Of a stretch of 64,000 nt of DNA, positions 10,002 through 19,677 are shown piece by piece. The stretch spans positions 163,191 to 227,190 of the forward strand of contig NZ_JAOQJU010000003.1 of the NCBI RefSeq assembly GCF_025567385.1. Reading direction: 5' to 3'. Each line of letters starts with the position of its first letter. The stretch's first letter is position 1. Under the pieces are notes generated by a model. That model searched no databases and was not told where the DNA came from. It saw only the letters and a list, made by a program, of their open reading frames with translations. The DNA comes from Claveliimonas acetigenes. Its GTDB lineage: Bacteria > Bacillota > Clostridia > Lachnospirales > Lachnospiraceae. Both the position numbers and the translations under genes were made by a program.

Positions 10002-10718
10002 ATGAATATTGCTATTATTGAAGATTCTAAAGCCGATAGCGCTGTTCTTCTTGCACTTTTGGATCAATTCTTTGCAAAATATGATTTCACACCCGGAATA
10101 GATACTTACGGGGATGCCGAAAACTTCCTTACTGCGTTTGAGCCGGGAAAATATGATCTGTGCTTTATGGATATTCATCTGCCGGGGATGAACGGCATGG
10201 ACGCTGCCCGGCAGATTTATAAAAAGGACAGCAACTTAAAAATTATTTTTCTGACCTGTACGAATCAATATATGGCCGACGGCTACTGCGTAAGGGCTCT
10301 GCGATATCTGCTGAAGCCTATATCTATGGTTCAGCTCAATGATTTTCTGCCGGAATATATCGAAGACTTCACTCAAAAGACAAGGCGTTTAACCGTTCAA
10401 ATTTACCGAAAAGATTACGAAATCTCTTTTTCAAAAATCTACTATATAAAGTCATCTGTTAAAACAGAAATCCATTTAAAGGATAATGTCTATCTGTCCA
10501 CTGCCAGGAAAAGCTTTTCCGATATAGTTGCGCCGCTTCTTACGGATTCCCGTTTTATTACCTGCAGCCGGGGAATTGTTGTAAACATGTCGCATGTCGT
10601 AAAAATTACCCAAGATTGTTTTCTGATGACAAATGGCGCATTTGTTCCAATCAGCCGAAGACGTTTTCAATCCGTAAGAAACAGTTTTATAAACTTTCAA
10701 TTGAAATTTTACTCATAG
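10002..10718 (+). CDS. LytTR-family response regulator (second copy)
   Basis: A 238-residue response regulator. The receiver has IIEDSKAD near the N-terminus, the phospho-acceptor Asp in CFMDIHLPG and Lys in LLKPIS. The LytTR domain includes [14 protein letters not shown] and [11 protein letters not shown]. The start follows GAGGTGATC. It is divergent from the kinase at 9802 and overlaps the convergent FKBP gene by 10 bases at its 3' end. It is only distantly similar to the regulator at 7146. Whether both regulators take phosphate from the same kinase cannot be told from sequence. Confidence 0.85.
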   Translation: MNIAIIEDSKADSAVLLALLDQFFAKYDFTPGIDTYGDAENFLTAFEPGKYDLCFMDIHLPGMNGMDAARQIYKKDSNLKIIFLTCTNQYMADGYCVRALRYLLKPISMVQLNDFLPEYIEDFTQKTRRLTVQIYRKDYEISFSKIYYIKSSVKTEIHLKDNVYLSTARKSFSDIVAPLLTDSRFITCSRGIVVNMSHVVKITQDCFLMTNGAFVPISRRRFQSVRNSFINFQLKFYS

Positions 10719-11863
10719 ATGCCATTAATTGTCACGTCGAATACCGCTTCTTTTCCATTCAATTCTTCTACGCCATAATCCTCCGGAAACGTAACGGTAA
10801 CCTGCACATTCTCTCCCACATTATGGCCAACAAGCTGCTCTTCAAAATCATCAATATAGGTTCCCGAGCCAATCGTCAGATCCGCCCCATTCCCATCGGT
10901 GCTTCCGCCGTCAAATGCCACGTCATCCACGTAACCCGTATAATCAATATTTACCGTATCTCCATCGGCAACCGTAAGGCTTGTATCTGTATTGTAGCTA
11001 GCAGATGCACTATCCCCGGCAGCATCATCCGATTTTGTACTCTGGAATATAACACCCCCTGCAATACACGCAACAACAAGGACTGCCGCCCCGGAAATAA
11101 TCCATTTCTTCAGCGAAGGTTTCTTCTCTTTCCTTCCCTTTCCCGATGCCAGCCGACTCAGATACCGAACCGCTTCCCGATCCTTCTTACGCTTTAACTC
11201 ACCCGTCCGGTTATTGGTATAGCGAATGCTGCCGATACGCTTTTCCAGCGCGTCGACCGCCGACTTTCCATCACTTCCCTTCACCCCGGGATCAAACCCC
11301 TTTGCCGCAAGGGCGTCCATAGCCTCTATACTTCGATCCGACAGCGCCGCTTCCACCCAAAACGCCACCTTGCAATCCTCATGCAAATATTTATCCGGGA
11401 TTTTATCAATCAAAGAAAACAGCTCCAGGGAACAGGTTACCAGCTTAGGATATTTGCTTACCGCTTTCCCCTGCTGAATCAGATACTGGAGCATGTTTCT
11501 ATTTTCCACTGTACAGGCAATCTCAAACAAACGCTCGCAATCAGCTTCCTCTTTGCAATCAATTCTCTTCAGATACTTTGTCATCAGGAAGGATACAAAA
11601 ACTCTCTGATTCCGGTTCTCCAGGTCAAGCTCCAGCATTCCCACTGTAAACTTCCCTGTTATCTTAAAAAGCTGTTCTGCAATCCGCCTGTCGCACAAAG
11701 CCAGGATGCTTCTGTAAACATCCATTTTATCTTTTTCCTCAATTTGCTGTAAAATACCGCCGTTCAGCATCGCACGTACATTATCCCGCCTATAATGTTT
11801 CAGATCCTGCATAAAATTCTCAACGGTAATCTCTAACTCCTGTTTTTCCTTATTCTTCTTCAT
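10709..11863 (-). CDS. Membrane-anchored FKBP-type peptidyl-prolyl isomerase with ankyrin-like cytoplasmic region
   Basis: The start at 11863 is chosen because GGAGG stands six bases upstream; upstream in-frame codons lack a site. The predicted protein (about 384 residues) has a helical cytoplasmic region with ankyrin-like wording ([13 protein letters not shown]), a Lys-rich stretch, one membrane segment (about residues 265-285), a Ser/Asp-rich linker and a C-terminal FKBP domain ([30 protein letters not shown]). The topology places the isomerase outside, where it would help fold exported proteins. The combination is unusual and the cytoplasmic part has no assigned role. It overlaps the convergent regulator gene by 10 bases. 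Confidence 0.75.
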   Translation of the reverse strand: MKKNKEKQELEITVENFMQDLKHYRRDNVRAMLNGGILQQIEEKDKMDVYRSILALCDRRIAEQLFKITGKFTVGMLELDLENRNQRVFVSFLMTKYLKRIDCKEEADCERLFEIACTVENRNMLQYLIQQGKAVSKYPKLVTCSLELFSLIDKIPDKYLHEDCKVAFWVEAALSDRSIEAMDALAAKGFDPGVKGSDGKSAVDALEKRIGSIRYTNNRTGELKRKKDREAVRYLSRLASGKGRKEKKPSLKKWIISGAAVLVVACIAGGVIFQSTKSDDAAGDSASASYNTDTSLTVADGDTVNIDYTGYVDDVAFDGGSTDGNGADLTIGSGTYIDDFEEQLVGHNVGENVQVTVTFPEDYGVEELNGKEAVFDVTINGIYE

Positions 11864-12008
11864 CGGCATCCTCCAAATTTCCATTTTTAAACATCATAAT
11901 GAAAATTTGTGTTTTTTCCGTCGATAAAATGTGATTATTCTGTGACCTTTTCGTCAATTGGTATCCAAATCTCCAATTAACTGTTATACTGAAACCGGAG
12001 GTGATAGA

Positions 12009-12788
12009 ATGGAAAAATTTGATTTTTTATCAGCATACAACCTGACAGACAACGACCTGATGGCAGCCGGGATTACATGGGACGAACTGGATGCCATTTT
12101 AAAAGAATATCAAAAAACCGAAGAACTCCTGCGGGGAATCGGAAAGGATTTCATCAACGATTATCTATACGATATTGACAAAGCCGGGATTCATTCCTAC
12201 CGCTACCGTACCAAAGAACCCGGTCATTTACTGGAGAAAATTATCCGCAAACGTACGGAAAACCCAGACAGGTTCGCCGGTCTGGATCATACAAATTATT
12301 ATAAATATATCACAGATTTAATCGGTATCCGTGTATTCTTTCTGTACCGGGAGGACTGGATTCACTTTCATCGCTACATTACACGGACATTTGAAAACAA
12401 TCCTGACATCTATGTAGAAGACAGGCTGGCAGATTTTGACAACGATACCGCTCACTACTATATTGCCGAACGGCCGAAAGTATACAAGCGCTCCGGTGAC
12501 AGCCGCATCTATGATGAAAAAGAAATCGATATCATTGCCGGAGGCATCTACCGTTCTCTTCATTATATTATAAAGTATAAAGGATACTATGTGGAAATTC
12601 AGGGCAGAACCCTCTTTGAAGAGGGATGGAGCGAGATTGACCACGACATTGTCTATCCTTATTATAAAGATGATGAAATGTTGAAAGATTTCTCTAAATT
12701 GCTGAACCGGCTCTCCGGTATGGCAGACGAGATGAGCTCTTATTTCCGTAGAATGAAGCAGGATCTGAACGATAGGAATTCTAAATAA
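12009..12788 (+). CDS. Small alarmone synthetase-like (RelA/SpoT nucleotidyltransferase domain) protein
   Basis: 259 residues from ATG 12009, chosen because GGAGGTGA stands just upstream; an upstream in-frame ATG at 11958 has no site. It holds a RelA/SpoT synthetase domain with DLIGIRVFF, YRSLHYII and VEIQGRTLFEEGW-SEIDH, the blocks that bind GTP and transfer pyrophosphate from ATP. No HD hydrolase, TGS or ACT domain is present, so it fits single-domain (p)ppGpp synthetases. It is a single gene transcribed toward nagA. Sister proteins in this family can make pGpp or act on other nucleotides, so the product is inferred. Confidence 0.75.
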   Translation: MEKFDFLSAYNLTDNDLMAAGITWDELDAILKEYQKTEELLRGIGKDFINDYLYDIDKAGIHSYRYRTKEPGHLLEKIIRKRTENPDRFAGLDHTNYYKYITDLIGIRVFFLYREDWIHFHRYITRTFENNPDIYVEDRLADFDNDTAHYYIAERPKVYKRSGDSRIYDEKEIDIIAGGIYRSLHYIIKYKGYYVEIQGRTLFEEGWSEIDHDIVYPYYKDDEMLKDFSKLLNRLSGMADEMSSYFRRMKQDLNDRNSK

Positions 12789-12857
12789 ACCATGTATTTA
12801 TATCGGAATTATCAATTATATTAATCTCCGGAAGAATGTTATAATAAACCATAGCCA

Positions 12858-12903
12858 ATGCCCTCAGTTTTCAAAAGCAAGCGTCTTTGCAGACTGAGGG
12901 CAT
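12858..12903. terminator. Inverted repeat between convergent genes
   Basis: An 11-base perfect inverted repeat, ATGCCCTCAGT and ACTGAGGGCAT, stands between the synthetase (+) and nagA (-). It would form a strong hairpin in either transcript. There is no long T run after it, so terminator function is only probable. Confidence 0.45.
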
Positions 12904-12934
12904 TTCAGGCAACACTATAGATAATTTCTATCGT

Positions 12935-14074
12935 TTACACGATCCGTTTCCCATCTTTTATCACCAGCTTCAGCTCCAGCTCCTTATCAAGCAGCACAAC
13001 ATTGGCATGCTTCCCTTCCGTGATAGAACCATAGCGGTCATACACTCCCAGGCTCCTGGCCGGATTCATCGTAGCACAGGCAACTGCCGTCTCCAGCGGA
13101 ATCCCCATTTCTTTTACCACCGTCCTCATGCAGTCTGTCAGGTTTGTGGCAGAGCCGGCTAGCGCCCCGTCAGACACCAGCGTCGCCCGGTTCCCTACAA
13201 CATTTACCGCAAGACCCCCCAGAGTATACTGCCCATCCGGCATTCCTGTTGCGCGCATACTGTCGCTGATTAAAATCATCCGGTCTTCTCCCAGCATCTT
13301 AAAGGTGGCTCTTACTACTGCCGGATGGATGTGCACGCCATCACAGATCATCTCTGCCATTACATGTCCGCTATCTGACACAGCGCCCACTACCCCCGGT
13401 TCTCTGTGGGTAAATGCCGGCATGGCATTGTACAGATGCACCGCATGGCAGGCGCCGGCATCAAACGCCGCCTTCGCCGTATCATAATCTGCATTGGTAT
13501 GTGCAAGAGAGATCTGAACCTTTCCCTTCATCGCTTCTATAAATTCCCGGAATCCGTCATTTTGCTCCGGCGCAATTCCAATAAACTTCACCAGCCCCTC
13601 CGATGCCTCCAGGAAACGCTCTGCGATTTCCTGATCACAGGAAATAATATTTCTGGCGTCCTGCGCTCCTTTCTTCTCGGAACTGATAAAGGGTCCTTCC
13701 ATATTAATACCAATCAGATCGGCCCTTTCCGACACTTGCTCTTTCTTATATTCTGCCGCAGTTTTCAGAATCGCTTCCAATTCATCCACCGGAAGCGTCA
13801 TGGTCGCCGGAGCAATCGCCGTAACACCGACAGACGCCTCGTATTCAGCGATCCTGGCAATTGCCTCCTTCGTACCATCGCAGAAATCGTCCCCCTTGCA
13901 TCCGTGGAAATGAAGATCAATCAATCCCGGAATAGCATAGCATCCTTCTCCGTCTATCATTTCCTCCGCTTCCATTCCTTCCGGCGCACTGGTAAATATA
14001 CCGTCCCGGATATAGATTTCTCCATCTTCAAACCGCTTATCCTCTGTATATACTTTTACATTCTTAATAATCAT
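12935..14074 (-). CDS. nagA: N-acetylglucosamine-6-phosphate deacetylase
   Basis: Cytoplasmic amidohydrolase that removes acetate from GlcNAc-6-P. Visible are the metal-site HFHG motif, NMEGPF, LAHTNA, the HLYNAM substrate motif, CDGVHIHP and the catalytic Asp in ILISDSM. At about 379 residues it has the usual length. The start at 14074 follows GGAGG. It is the last gene of the nanK-nanR-nagA block, 31 bases after the RpiR gene, and feeds GlcN-6-P to the divergent NagB. Confidence 0.95.
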   Translation of the reverse strand: MIIKNVKVYTEDKRFEDGEIYIRDGIFTSAPEGMEAEEMIDGEGCYAIPGLIDLHFHGCKGDDFCDGTKEAIARIAEYEASVGVTAIAPATMTLPVDELEAILKTAAEYKKEQVSERADLIGINMEGPFISSEKKGAQDARNIISCDQEIAERFLEASEGLVKFIGIAPEQNDGFREFIEAMKGKVQISLAHTNADYDTAKAAFDAGACHAVHLYNAMPAFTHREPGVVGAVSDSGHVMAEMICDGVHIHPAVVRATFKMLGEDRMILISDSMRATGMPDGQYTLGGLAVNVVGNRATLVSDGALAGSATNLTDCMRTVVKEMGIPLETAVACATMNPARSLGVYDRYGSITEGKHANVVLLDKELELKLVIKDGKRIV

Positions 14075-14105
14075 CCTGTTTCCTCCCACTATTTATGAGC
14101 CTCCG

Positions 14106-14948
14106 CTATTCTATCATGCTGCGGTGCGTCTTCCTGCCTTCTTCCAGCGCCCGGAGGGTGCTGTCATGCAGCGTCTCTTTCTCGTACTTGTCCTGCTCCA
14201 CATAATAAGAATAAATAATGTCCAGCATCACCAAAACCGGAAATTGTGGTGAAATTACATTTCCATGATTCAGATGCTGAAGCGACGGCAGCAAAATAAC
14301 TTCCGTACAATATCTGGCAAATTCATCCCGGTTACTGGCAGTAAGCAGGATTGTTCTCGCCCCTCTGTGAAATGCTTCCTTCAGAAGAAAAAGCACGCCC
14401 TCTGTCTCTCCGCTGATGCTAATGCCGAATACCAGACTCCTTTTATCCTGAAATACCGCCTGCATACGCATCAGATCCGAATCAACGATAGAATCAATGT
14501 CCACACCAACGCGCATAAACCGAAGCTCCATCTCACTCGCCGCAAATCCGGAGCTTCCCTTTCCACACACAAATACCCGTTCGCTCTGGCTGAGAAACCG
14601 ACATATTCTGGCAATCTGAGCTTCATCCACCAGACTGTAAGTCTTATTCAGAAGTTCCTGATAAGCATTCAGAACCATTCTGGTATTTCCTGTAATGGAT
14701 TCTTGTTTTTCCACGAAAGTTTCTTCATATTGATATACAAATTCCCGGTAGCCACGATAGCCGCATTTCTTTGCAAAGCGAGAAAGGGACGCTTCTGACA
14801 CATACAGACGTTCTGCCACCGCCTTTGCCGAAAAATCAACTTTTTTTCGGTTATGGATAAAGAAATCCGCGATATTTTTCTCTACCGTTGTGAATTTATC
14901 ATAATTAGATTCTATCATCGGCACTACAGATTTTACATAATATTCCAT
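14106..14948 (-). CDS. RpiR-family sugar-phosphate-responsive regulator of the nan/nag genes
   Basis: 280 residues: an N-terminal RpiR helix-turn-helix (SEASLSRFAKKCGYRGY) and a C-terminal SIS sugar-phosphate domain (FVCGKGSSGFAASEM, VFGISISGETEG). Such proteins control sialic-acid genes in several Firmicutes and Proteobacteria with ManNAc-6-P or GlcN-6-P as effector (family knowledge). Its place between nanK and nagA and the TGAAA palindromes at 19692-19736 make it the likely regulator of this cluster. It starts after AGAGGTAA, 14 bases past nanK. Confidence 0.88.
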   Translation of the reverse strand: MEYYVKSVVPMIESNYDKFTTVEKNIADFFIHNRKKVDFSAKAVAERLYVSEASLSRFAKKCGYRGYREFVYQYEETFVEKQESITGNTRMVLNAYQELLNKTYSLVDEAQIARICRFLSQSERVFVCGKGSSGFAASEMELRFMRVGVDIDSIVDSDLMRMQAVFQDKRSLVFGISISGETEGVLFLLKEAFHRGARTILLTASNRDEFARYCTEVILLPSLQHLNHGNVISPQFPVLVMLDIIYSYYVEQDKYEKETLHDSTLRALEEGRKTHRSMIE

Positions 14949-14962
14949 AATTACCTCTTTCC

Positions 14963-15853
14963 TTACGATTCCGGATGGAGTTCTTTAAAATGGTAAAACG
15001 CTCCCAGCATCCCCGCATCATTTTTATGTTTTGCAAATGCGATCCGGGTCTTCTCAGCAATGCCGGATACCAGATATTTTCCCACTGCCCGGGTAATCCG
15101 CTCCCTCAAAAATTCTTCCTGCGCCATAATTCCGCCGCCCAGCACAACCACTTCCGGATTAATCACATAACAAATATTCGCAATCCCTCTGCCAAGAACC
15201 TCCGTCATCTCGTCAATTGCCTGACAGCACACGCTGTCTCCTTTTTTTGCCTCCTCAAATATCCGGAATCCATTCCAATCTTCTTCAGGCTCTTCCTTCC
15301 GCAGGGCCACCTTTTTCGTCAGGGTGCTTGCCGCTCCCAGAGTCTGGAAATCACTGTCCCCCATTTTCATATAGCCCACCTCACAGGCGCTGCCGCTGTA
15401 TCCATGGAACACCTTACCGTCTATTACAATACATCCGCCGATTCCCGTACCGACAGTCAGCATCACTGCAGCACAGCTCCCTTTAGAAGCTCCCGACATA
15501 TACTCTGCAAGCCCCGCGCAGTTCACATCATTTTCCACCTCGCAGGGAAGGCCAAAACGCTCTTCCATCGTCTCCTTGAACTTCGTCCCTGCATAATGAG
15601 GGATTAGCGGCGACGAATAAAAGATTTCTCCCTTTCGGGTATCTACCATCCCGGCTGTAGAAATACAGATTCCGCCGATCCGATATGTCCCCGCCAGCTT
15701 TTCCACAATCCCCAATGCCTTCTCAAGAATTGCCGGACCGCCCTTGTATGCCTCCGTTGCCATCTCGCTGCGGCACAGAATTGTTCCATCCTCTCTGACA
15801 ACGCCGTATTTGATTGCTGTTCCCCCAATGTCTATACTGATATATTCTTTCAT
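14963..15853 (-). CDS. nanK: N-acetylmannosamine kinase, ROK family
   Basis: 296 residues. The ROK fold shows the phosphate loop DIGGTAIKYG at the N-terminus, ENDVNCAGLAE with the catalytic Asp, the glycine-rich LTVGTGIGGCI and VVLGGGIM. It phosphorylates ManNAc released by NanA to ManNAc-6-P. The usual ROK zinc cluster (CxCGxxGCxE) is missing: after EVGYM come no cysteines, as in some other NanK proteins. The position inside the nan cluster supports ManNAc rather than glucose. A private promoter lies upstream (15872-15900). Confidence 0.88.
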   Translation of the reverse strand: MKEYISIDIGGTAIKYGVVREDGTILCRSEMATEAYKGGPAILEKALGIVEKLAGTYRIGGICISTAGMVDTRKGEIFYSSPLIPHYAGTKFKETMEERFGLPCEVENDVNCAGLAEYMSGASKGSCAAVMLTVGTGIGGCIVIDGKVFHGYSGSACEVGYMKMGDSDFQTLGAASTLTKKVALRKEEPEEDWNGFRIFEEAKKGDSVCCQAIDEMTEVLGRGIANICYVINPEVVVLGGGIMAQEEFLRERITRAVGKYLVSGIAEKTRIAFAKHKNDAGMLGAFYHFKELHPES

Positions 15854-15871
15854 AACCGTACCTCTTTAATT

Positions 15872-15900
15872 ATTATATTCAAAAATGCTGCAGCGCACAA
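15872..15900 (-). promoter_or_regulatory. Promoter of nanK-nanR-nagA
   Basis: On the minus strand TTGTGC (15900-15895) and TATAAT (15877-15872) are separated by 17 bases and stand just upstream of the nanK ribosome site. With the terminator at 15916-15944 this suggests that the last three genes are a second transcription unit. Confidence 0.5.
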
Positions 15901-15915
15901 GGCTCTCTGGGCAAC

Positions 15916-15944
15916 AAAAAGGCAATCCGGAACTCCGGGCTGCC
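15916..15944 (-). terminator. Intrinsic terminator between yhcH and nanK
   Basis: The minus strand has a GC-rich hairpin (GGCAGCCCGGA pairing with CCGGATTGCC, including wobble pairs) followed by five T. It lies inside the nan cluster and would separate nanE-nanA-nanT-yhcH from nanK-nanR-nagA. Confidence 0.65.
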
Positions 15945-15957
15945 TCCTTGCATACGC

Positions 15958-16407
15958 TCAAATACGTACTTTAAAAATCGCCTTTTTAATTTTCTCCGGT
16001 TCCTCCACGGCTACCGCAGTACGATGCCCGTCGCTCGGATAACAGATCAGGAAATCCCCGTCCCGCAAAACCACTGAACTATTCTTCTCTCCATCCATAG
16101 GCAGGAAATCATCCTTCTCCACAAATTCTTTTACGTCCATATTCTGTATAAAATTCAGGTCAATCTGTTCCGTCCCGTGAAGCATTACATGGACATCCAG
16201 ATACTTCCTGTGCGCCTCCCAGAACCGCTCTTTCGCCGCTGTAGTCGTATATTCTACAATATTTACAAAGAGCCTTTCTCCATCAATCTCGTGACTCCCT
16301 TTTTCAAAGGAAGCCAGATTATGCTCTTTTGCATATTCAAAACATTCTTTCACCTGTTCCTCCAGGAACGGGAATTCTTCCAGATTATTGATATTTCCAA
16401 ATATCAT
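15958..16407 (-). CDS. YhcH/YjgK/YiaL family protein, probable sialic acid anomerase (NanQ-like)
   Basis: 149 residues, cupin-like YhcH fold (DUF386). Conserved residues include WEAHRKYLDVHVML, EQIDL and the C-terminal CYPSDGHR. E. coli YhcH/NanQ speeds interconversion of Neu5Ac anomers, so substrate can reach the lyase. It lies between the transporter and nanK in a nan operon, which fits. The start follows GGAGATAGAAGAG. Confidence 0.85.
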   Translation of the reverse strand: MIFGNINNLEEFPFLEEQVKECFEYAKEHNLASFEKGSHEIDGERLFVNIVEYTTTAAKERFWEAHRKYLDVHVMLHGTEQIDLNFIQNMDVKEFVEKDDFLPMDGEKNSSVVLRDGDFLICYPSDGHRTAVAVEEPEKIKKAIFKVRI

Positions 16408-16436
16408 CTCTTCTATCTCCTTTTTTGACAGGCTGC

Positions 16437-17942
16437 TTAATTTTTATAGATCGTCGTATATTCTGCAGGCACAGAAGTATCTCCCTTTACCTTTCTCCAG
16501 ATATAGCTTGCTGGTACTCCTACTACCAGAGATACCACAATAGAGATAATGGAGTAAGACCAAATTGAGACATCCTCAGCAGGCACAAAGTATTTGATAT
16601 ATACCATCACTGCTGATGCTGCGATAAATGCAAGGGTTGTACCAAATGTATTGGCAACCTTCGTAAATGCTCCCAGAATAAAGGAACCAATCAGAATACC
16701 CAGCACCAGTCCCATAAATCCGTTAAACCACTCATACGCAGATTTCACGCCTCCATTCGCCAGCACCATTGCCACGATAATTGCAAAGATACCGACAATC
16801 AGAGATACATACTGTCCGATCTTCGTCTGTTTCTCAAAGCTTAATTCTTTCTTAGAAAGACGCTCCTGGATATCCAGCGTCCAGCTGGAAGCCACAGAAT
16901 TAAGACCGGTGGAAAGCGTAGACTGCGCCGCTGCATAAATAGCCGCCAGAAGAAGCCCTGTTATACCAACCGGAAGTTCAAATGCAATATAGGAAGCAAA
17001 AATCTGATCCTGCGCTGCTGCCGGCGGAAGCGCATTCTGCTGATAGAACACGTATAATCCTGTACCGATTAAATAGAAAACAGTTGCAATGAAAATGGAT
17101 AATGCACCATTTGTCAACATCATTTTATTCAGTTTTTTCGTATCTGTAGTAGTTGTAAAACGCTGTACAATATCTTGGCTTGACACATAAGATCCCATCG
17201 TATTGAAGCCTGCGCCAACAATCATAATAAATACACTGTCTTTCAGGATATTCGGATTAAAAATCGGCTGATCTGCTGCAAGGAACTTGTGCTCTGCCGT
17301 AAATGCATGGAAGATTGCCCCAATTCCGCCATCCAGATGCGCCAGCAAGAAAAACAAAGCAAAGGTAACACCAATCAGTAAAACAGAACCCTGAATAAAA
17401 TCGGTCCAAAGCACGGACTTTAATCCGCCTGTATAAGAATAAATAATCGCAATCACACCCATGATAATAATCAGCAAATTAACGCTGATTCCTGTCAGGC
17501 TTCCCAAAACCATACAAGGCAGATACATGATGATGGACATACGCCCAATCTGGTAAATAATGAACATAACCGCCCCAAGGACACGAAGTCCCTTACTTCC
17601 GAACCGCAGCTCCAGATAATGATATGCAGTATCAATATCCAGCTTACTATAAATCGGCAGGAAGAAACGAATGGTAAGAGGAATCGCAAGCAGCATTCCA
17701 AGCTGTGCAAACCACATAATCCATGTCCCCGCATAGGAGTTCCCTGCCAATGACAGGAAGGAAATGGGACTCAGCAGCGTAGCAAAAATAGACACAGAGG
17801 TCACCCACCACGGAATCGTTCCATCACCTTTAAAATATTCTTTTCCTTTCATCTCTTTTTTAGCGAAATGAAGTCCTGCAAAAAGCACTGCCGCCAAATA
17901 AACAATCAAAATAATCAAATCAATAATCGTAAACCCCTGCAT
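16437..17942 (-). CDS. Sodium:solute symporter, probable sialic acid transporter
   Basis: 501 residues with about 13 membrane helices of the SSS family (SIFATLLSPISFLSLAG near the N-terminus, YSYTGGLKSVLWTDFIQG in the middle). It sits between nanA and yhcH, with only 11 bases to the nanA stop, so a Na+-coupled Neu5Ac importer is the best reading. No sialidase is in the window, so free sialic acid or another strain's sialidase may supply it. The start follows GGGAGGAAAC. Confidence 0.85.
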   Translation of the reverse strand: MQGFTIIDLIILIVYLAAVLFAGLHFAKKEMKGKEYFKGDGTIPWWVTSVSIFATLLSPISFLSLAGNSYAGTWIMWFAQLGMLLAIPLTIRFFLPIYSKLDIDTAYHYLELRFGSKGLRVLGAVMFIIYQIGRMSIIMYLPCMVLGSLTGISVNLLIIIMGVIAIIYSYTGGLKSVLWTDFIQGSVLLIGVTFALFFLLAHLDGGIGAIFHAFTAEHKFLAADQPIFNPNILKDSVFIMIVGAGFNTMGSYVSSQDIVQRFTTTTDTKKLNKMMLTNGALSIFIATVFYLIGTGLYVFYQQNALPPAAAQDQIFASYIAFELPVGITGLLLAAIYAAAQSTLSTGLNSVASSWTLDIQERLSKKELSFEKQTKIGQYVSLIVGIFAIIVAMVLANGGVKSAYEWFNGFMGLVLGILIGSFILGAFTKVANTFGTTLAFIAASAVMVYIKYFVPAEDVSIWSYSIISIVVSLVVGVPASYIWRKVKGDTSVPAEYTTIYKN

Positions 17943-17953
17943 GTTTCCTCCCT

Positions 17954-18874
17954 CTAAAAGCCTTCTTTTGCTTTTGCATCACGAATCATCCGGGCAGCTT
18001 CTTCTACGATTGCCATATCACTCTCTGTCAGAGATGGCAGCGGCTTTCTTACTCCGCCAAGATCCAGCCCTTCATTTATCTTAAGAATTGCCTTAATCAC
18101 TGCATACATATTGCCATGCGCAGAACACATTTTGTAAATAATCTCATCTATAGCATACTGAAGATTCCTTGCCGCATCCATATCGCCTGCTTTTACATAC
18201 GCATCCAGTTTCAGGAATAATTCCGGCATAACTCCATACGTTCCGCCGATTCCCCCTTCTGCGCCAATGACACGACCGCTCATAAACTGTTCATCCGGTC
18301 CGTTGAAAATGATATAATCCTCTCCCGCAGCCTGTTTGAACATCTGAATATCCTGCACCGGCATCGATGAATTCTTAACTCCGATAACCCTTGGATTCTT
18401 CCGCATTTCTTCAAATAATCCCATTGTCAGCGCCACACCTGCAAGCTGTGGGATATTATAGATTACAAAGTCTGTATTCGGCGCCGCGGCACTGATATCA
18501 TTCCAATACTGAGCAATCGCATACTCCGGAAGCCGGAAATAAATCGGAGGGATTGCTGCAATCGCATCAACACCCAGACTTTCTGCATGCCTTGCAAGCT
18601 CCACACTGTCTTTTGTATTGTTACATGCAACGTGAGCGATCACCGTAAGCTTTCCTTCAGCCGCCTTCATTACATTTTCCAGCACTACCTTTCTATCCTC
18701 TACACTCTGGTAAATGCATTCTCCTGAAGAGCCATTGACATATACGCCCTTCACACCTTTGTCCACAAAATATCTTGTCAAAGCCTGTACGCCTTCTGGA
18801 CTGATATTTCCCTCTGCGTCATAACAAGCATAAAACGCAGGAATGACTCCTTTGTACTTGTCTAAATTTCTCAT
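17954..18874 (-). CDS. nanA: N-acetylneuraminate lyase
   Basis: 306-residue class I aldolase of the DapA/NanA family that splits Neu5Ac into ManNAc and pyruvate. Visible are the carboxylate-binding VNGSSGEC, the catalytic-Tyr motif VIYNIPQLAG typical of lyases rather than dihydrodipicolinate synthase, the Schiff-base Lys in VIGVKNSS and the GAEGGIGGTYG loop. It is second in the nanE-nanA-transporter-yhcH operon. Confidence 0.93.
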   Translation of the reverse strand: MRNLDKYKGVIPAFYACYDAEGNISPEGVQALTRYFVDKGVKGVYVNGSSGECIYQSVEDRKVVLENVMKAAEGKLTVIAHVACNNTKDSVELARHAESLGVDAIAAIPPIYFRLPEYAIAQYWNDISAAAPNTDFVIYNIPQLAGVALTMGLFEEMRKNPRVIGVKNSSMPVQDIQMFKQAAGEDYIIFNGPDEQFMSGRVIGAEGGIGGTYGVMPELFLKLDAYVKAGDMDAARNLQYAIDEIIYKMCSAHGNMYAVIKAILKINEGLDLGGVRKPLPSLTESDMAIVEEAARMIRDAKAKEGF

Positions 18875-18940
18875 GTTCTCTTTCTCCTTTTCCCTTTCAT
18901 GAATCCTTTGATTGATTTACAGTTACTTATGTTAAAATAT

Positions 18941-19636
18941 TTAGTCCAATGCCTCGGCAAATGCTTTCGTAATCAACTGTGGTCTTGTAATAATGGAGCC
19001 AACCACCACACTGAATGCTCCCAGTTCAATCACACGCTTTGCCTTCTCCGGTGTATTGATATTTCCCTCTGCAATCACCCGGTTCTTTACTTGCGCAACA
19101 ATCTTGCGCAGGATTTCAAAATCATTCTCTTCAATCCTGTCGCCTTTGCTCTGTTCGGTATATCCAACCATTGTAGTTCCGATAAAATCAAATCCCAGCT
19201 CATCTGCATGCAGCGCTTCTTCCACCGTAGAACAGTCCGCCATAAAAAGCTGTTCCGGGTACCGCTCCTTCACTTCCCGGAAGAATTCATCCAGGCTTTT
19301 CCCGCCAGGTCTTTTGGAAATGGTTGCATCCATAGCAATAATTTCCGGTTTTACCTCCATTAACTCCTCAATTTCCTTCATAGTCGGAGTAATATAAATG
19401 CAGCTGTCGTCATAATCTCTTTTTACAATTCCAATAATCGGGAGATCCACTTGGGATTGGATTTCCTGAATATCTTCCTTTGTATTCGCACGTATTCCGT
19501 ATGCGCCACCCATCTTTGCCGCCAGCGCCATCCTTCCCATAATAAAAGAGGAATGCAGCGGTTCATGTGGCAATGCCTGACAAGATACAATCAACTTTCC
19601 TTTCAATTGCTCTACTCTCTCATTCATCTTCGTCAT
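18941..19636 (-). CDS. nanE: N-acylglucosamine-6-phosphate 2-epimerase
   Basis: 231 residues, a TIM barrel that turns ManNAc-6-P into GlcNAc-6-P, the substrate of NagA. Family blocks are [11 protein letters not shown], the catalytic Lys in [27 protein letters not shown] and the phosphate-binding [10 protein letters not shown]. It is the first gene of the operon, with GGAGGTCAGAAT before the ATG and the operator-bearing promoter 40-100 bases upstream. Confidence 0.94.
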   Translation of the reverse strand: MTKMNERVEQLKGKLIVSCQALPHEPLHSSFIMGRMALAAKMGGAYGIRANTKEDIQEIQSQVDLPIIGIVKRDYDDSCIYITPTMKEIEELMEVKPEIIAMDATISKRPGGKSLDEFFREVKERYPEQLFMADCSTVEEALHADELGFDFIGTTMVGYTEQSKGDRIEENDFEILRKIVAQVKNRVIAEGNINTPEKAKRVIELGAFSVVVGSIITRPQLITKAFAEALD

Positions 19637-19677
19637 ATTCTGACCTCCTTTGCTTTTCGCTCCTTAATTCTGAACCC

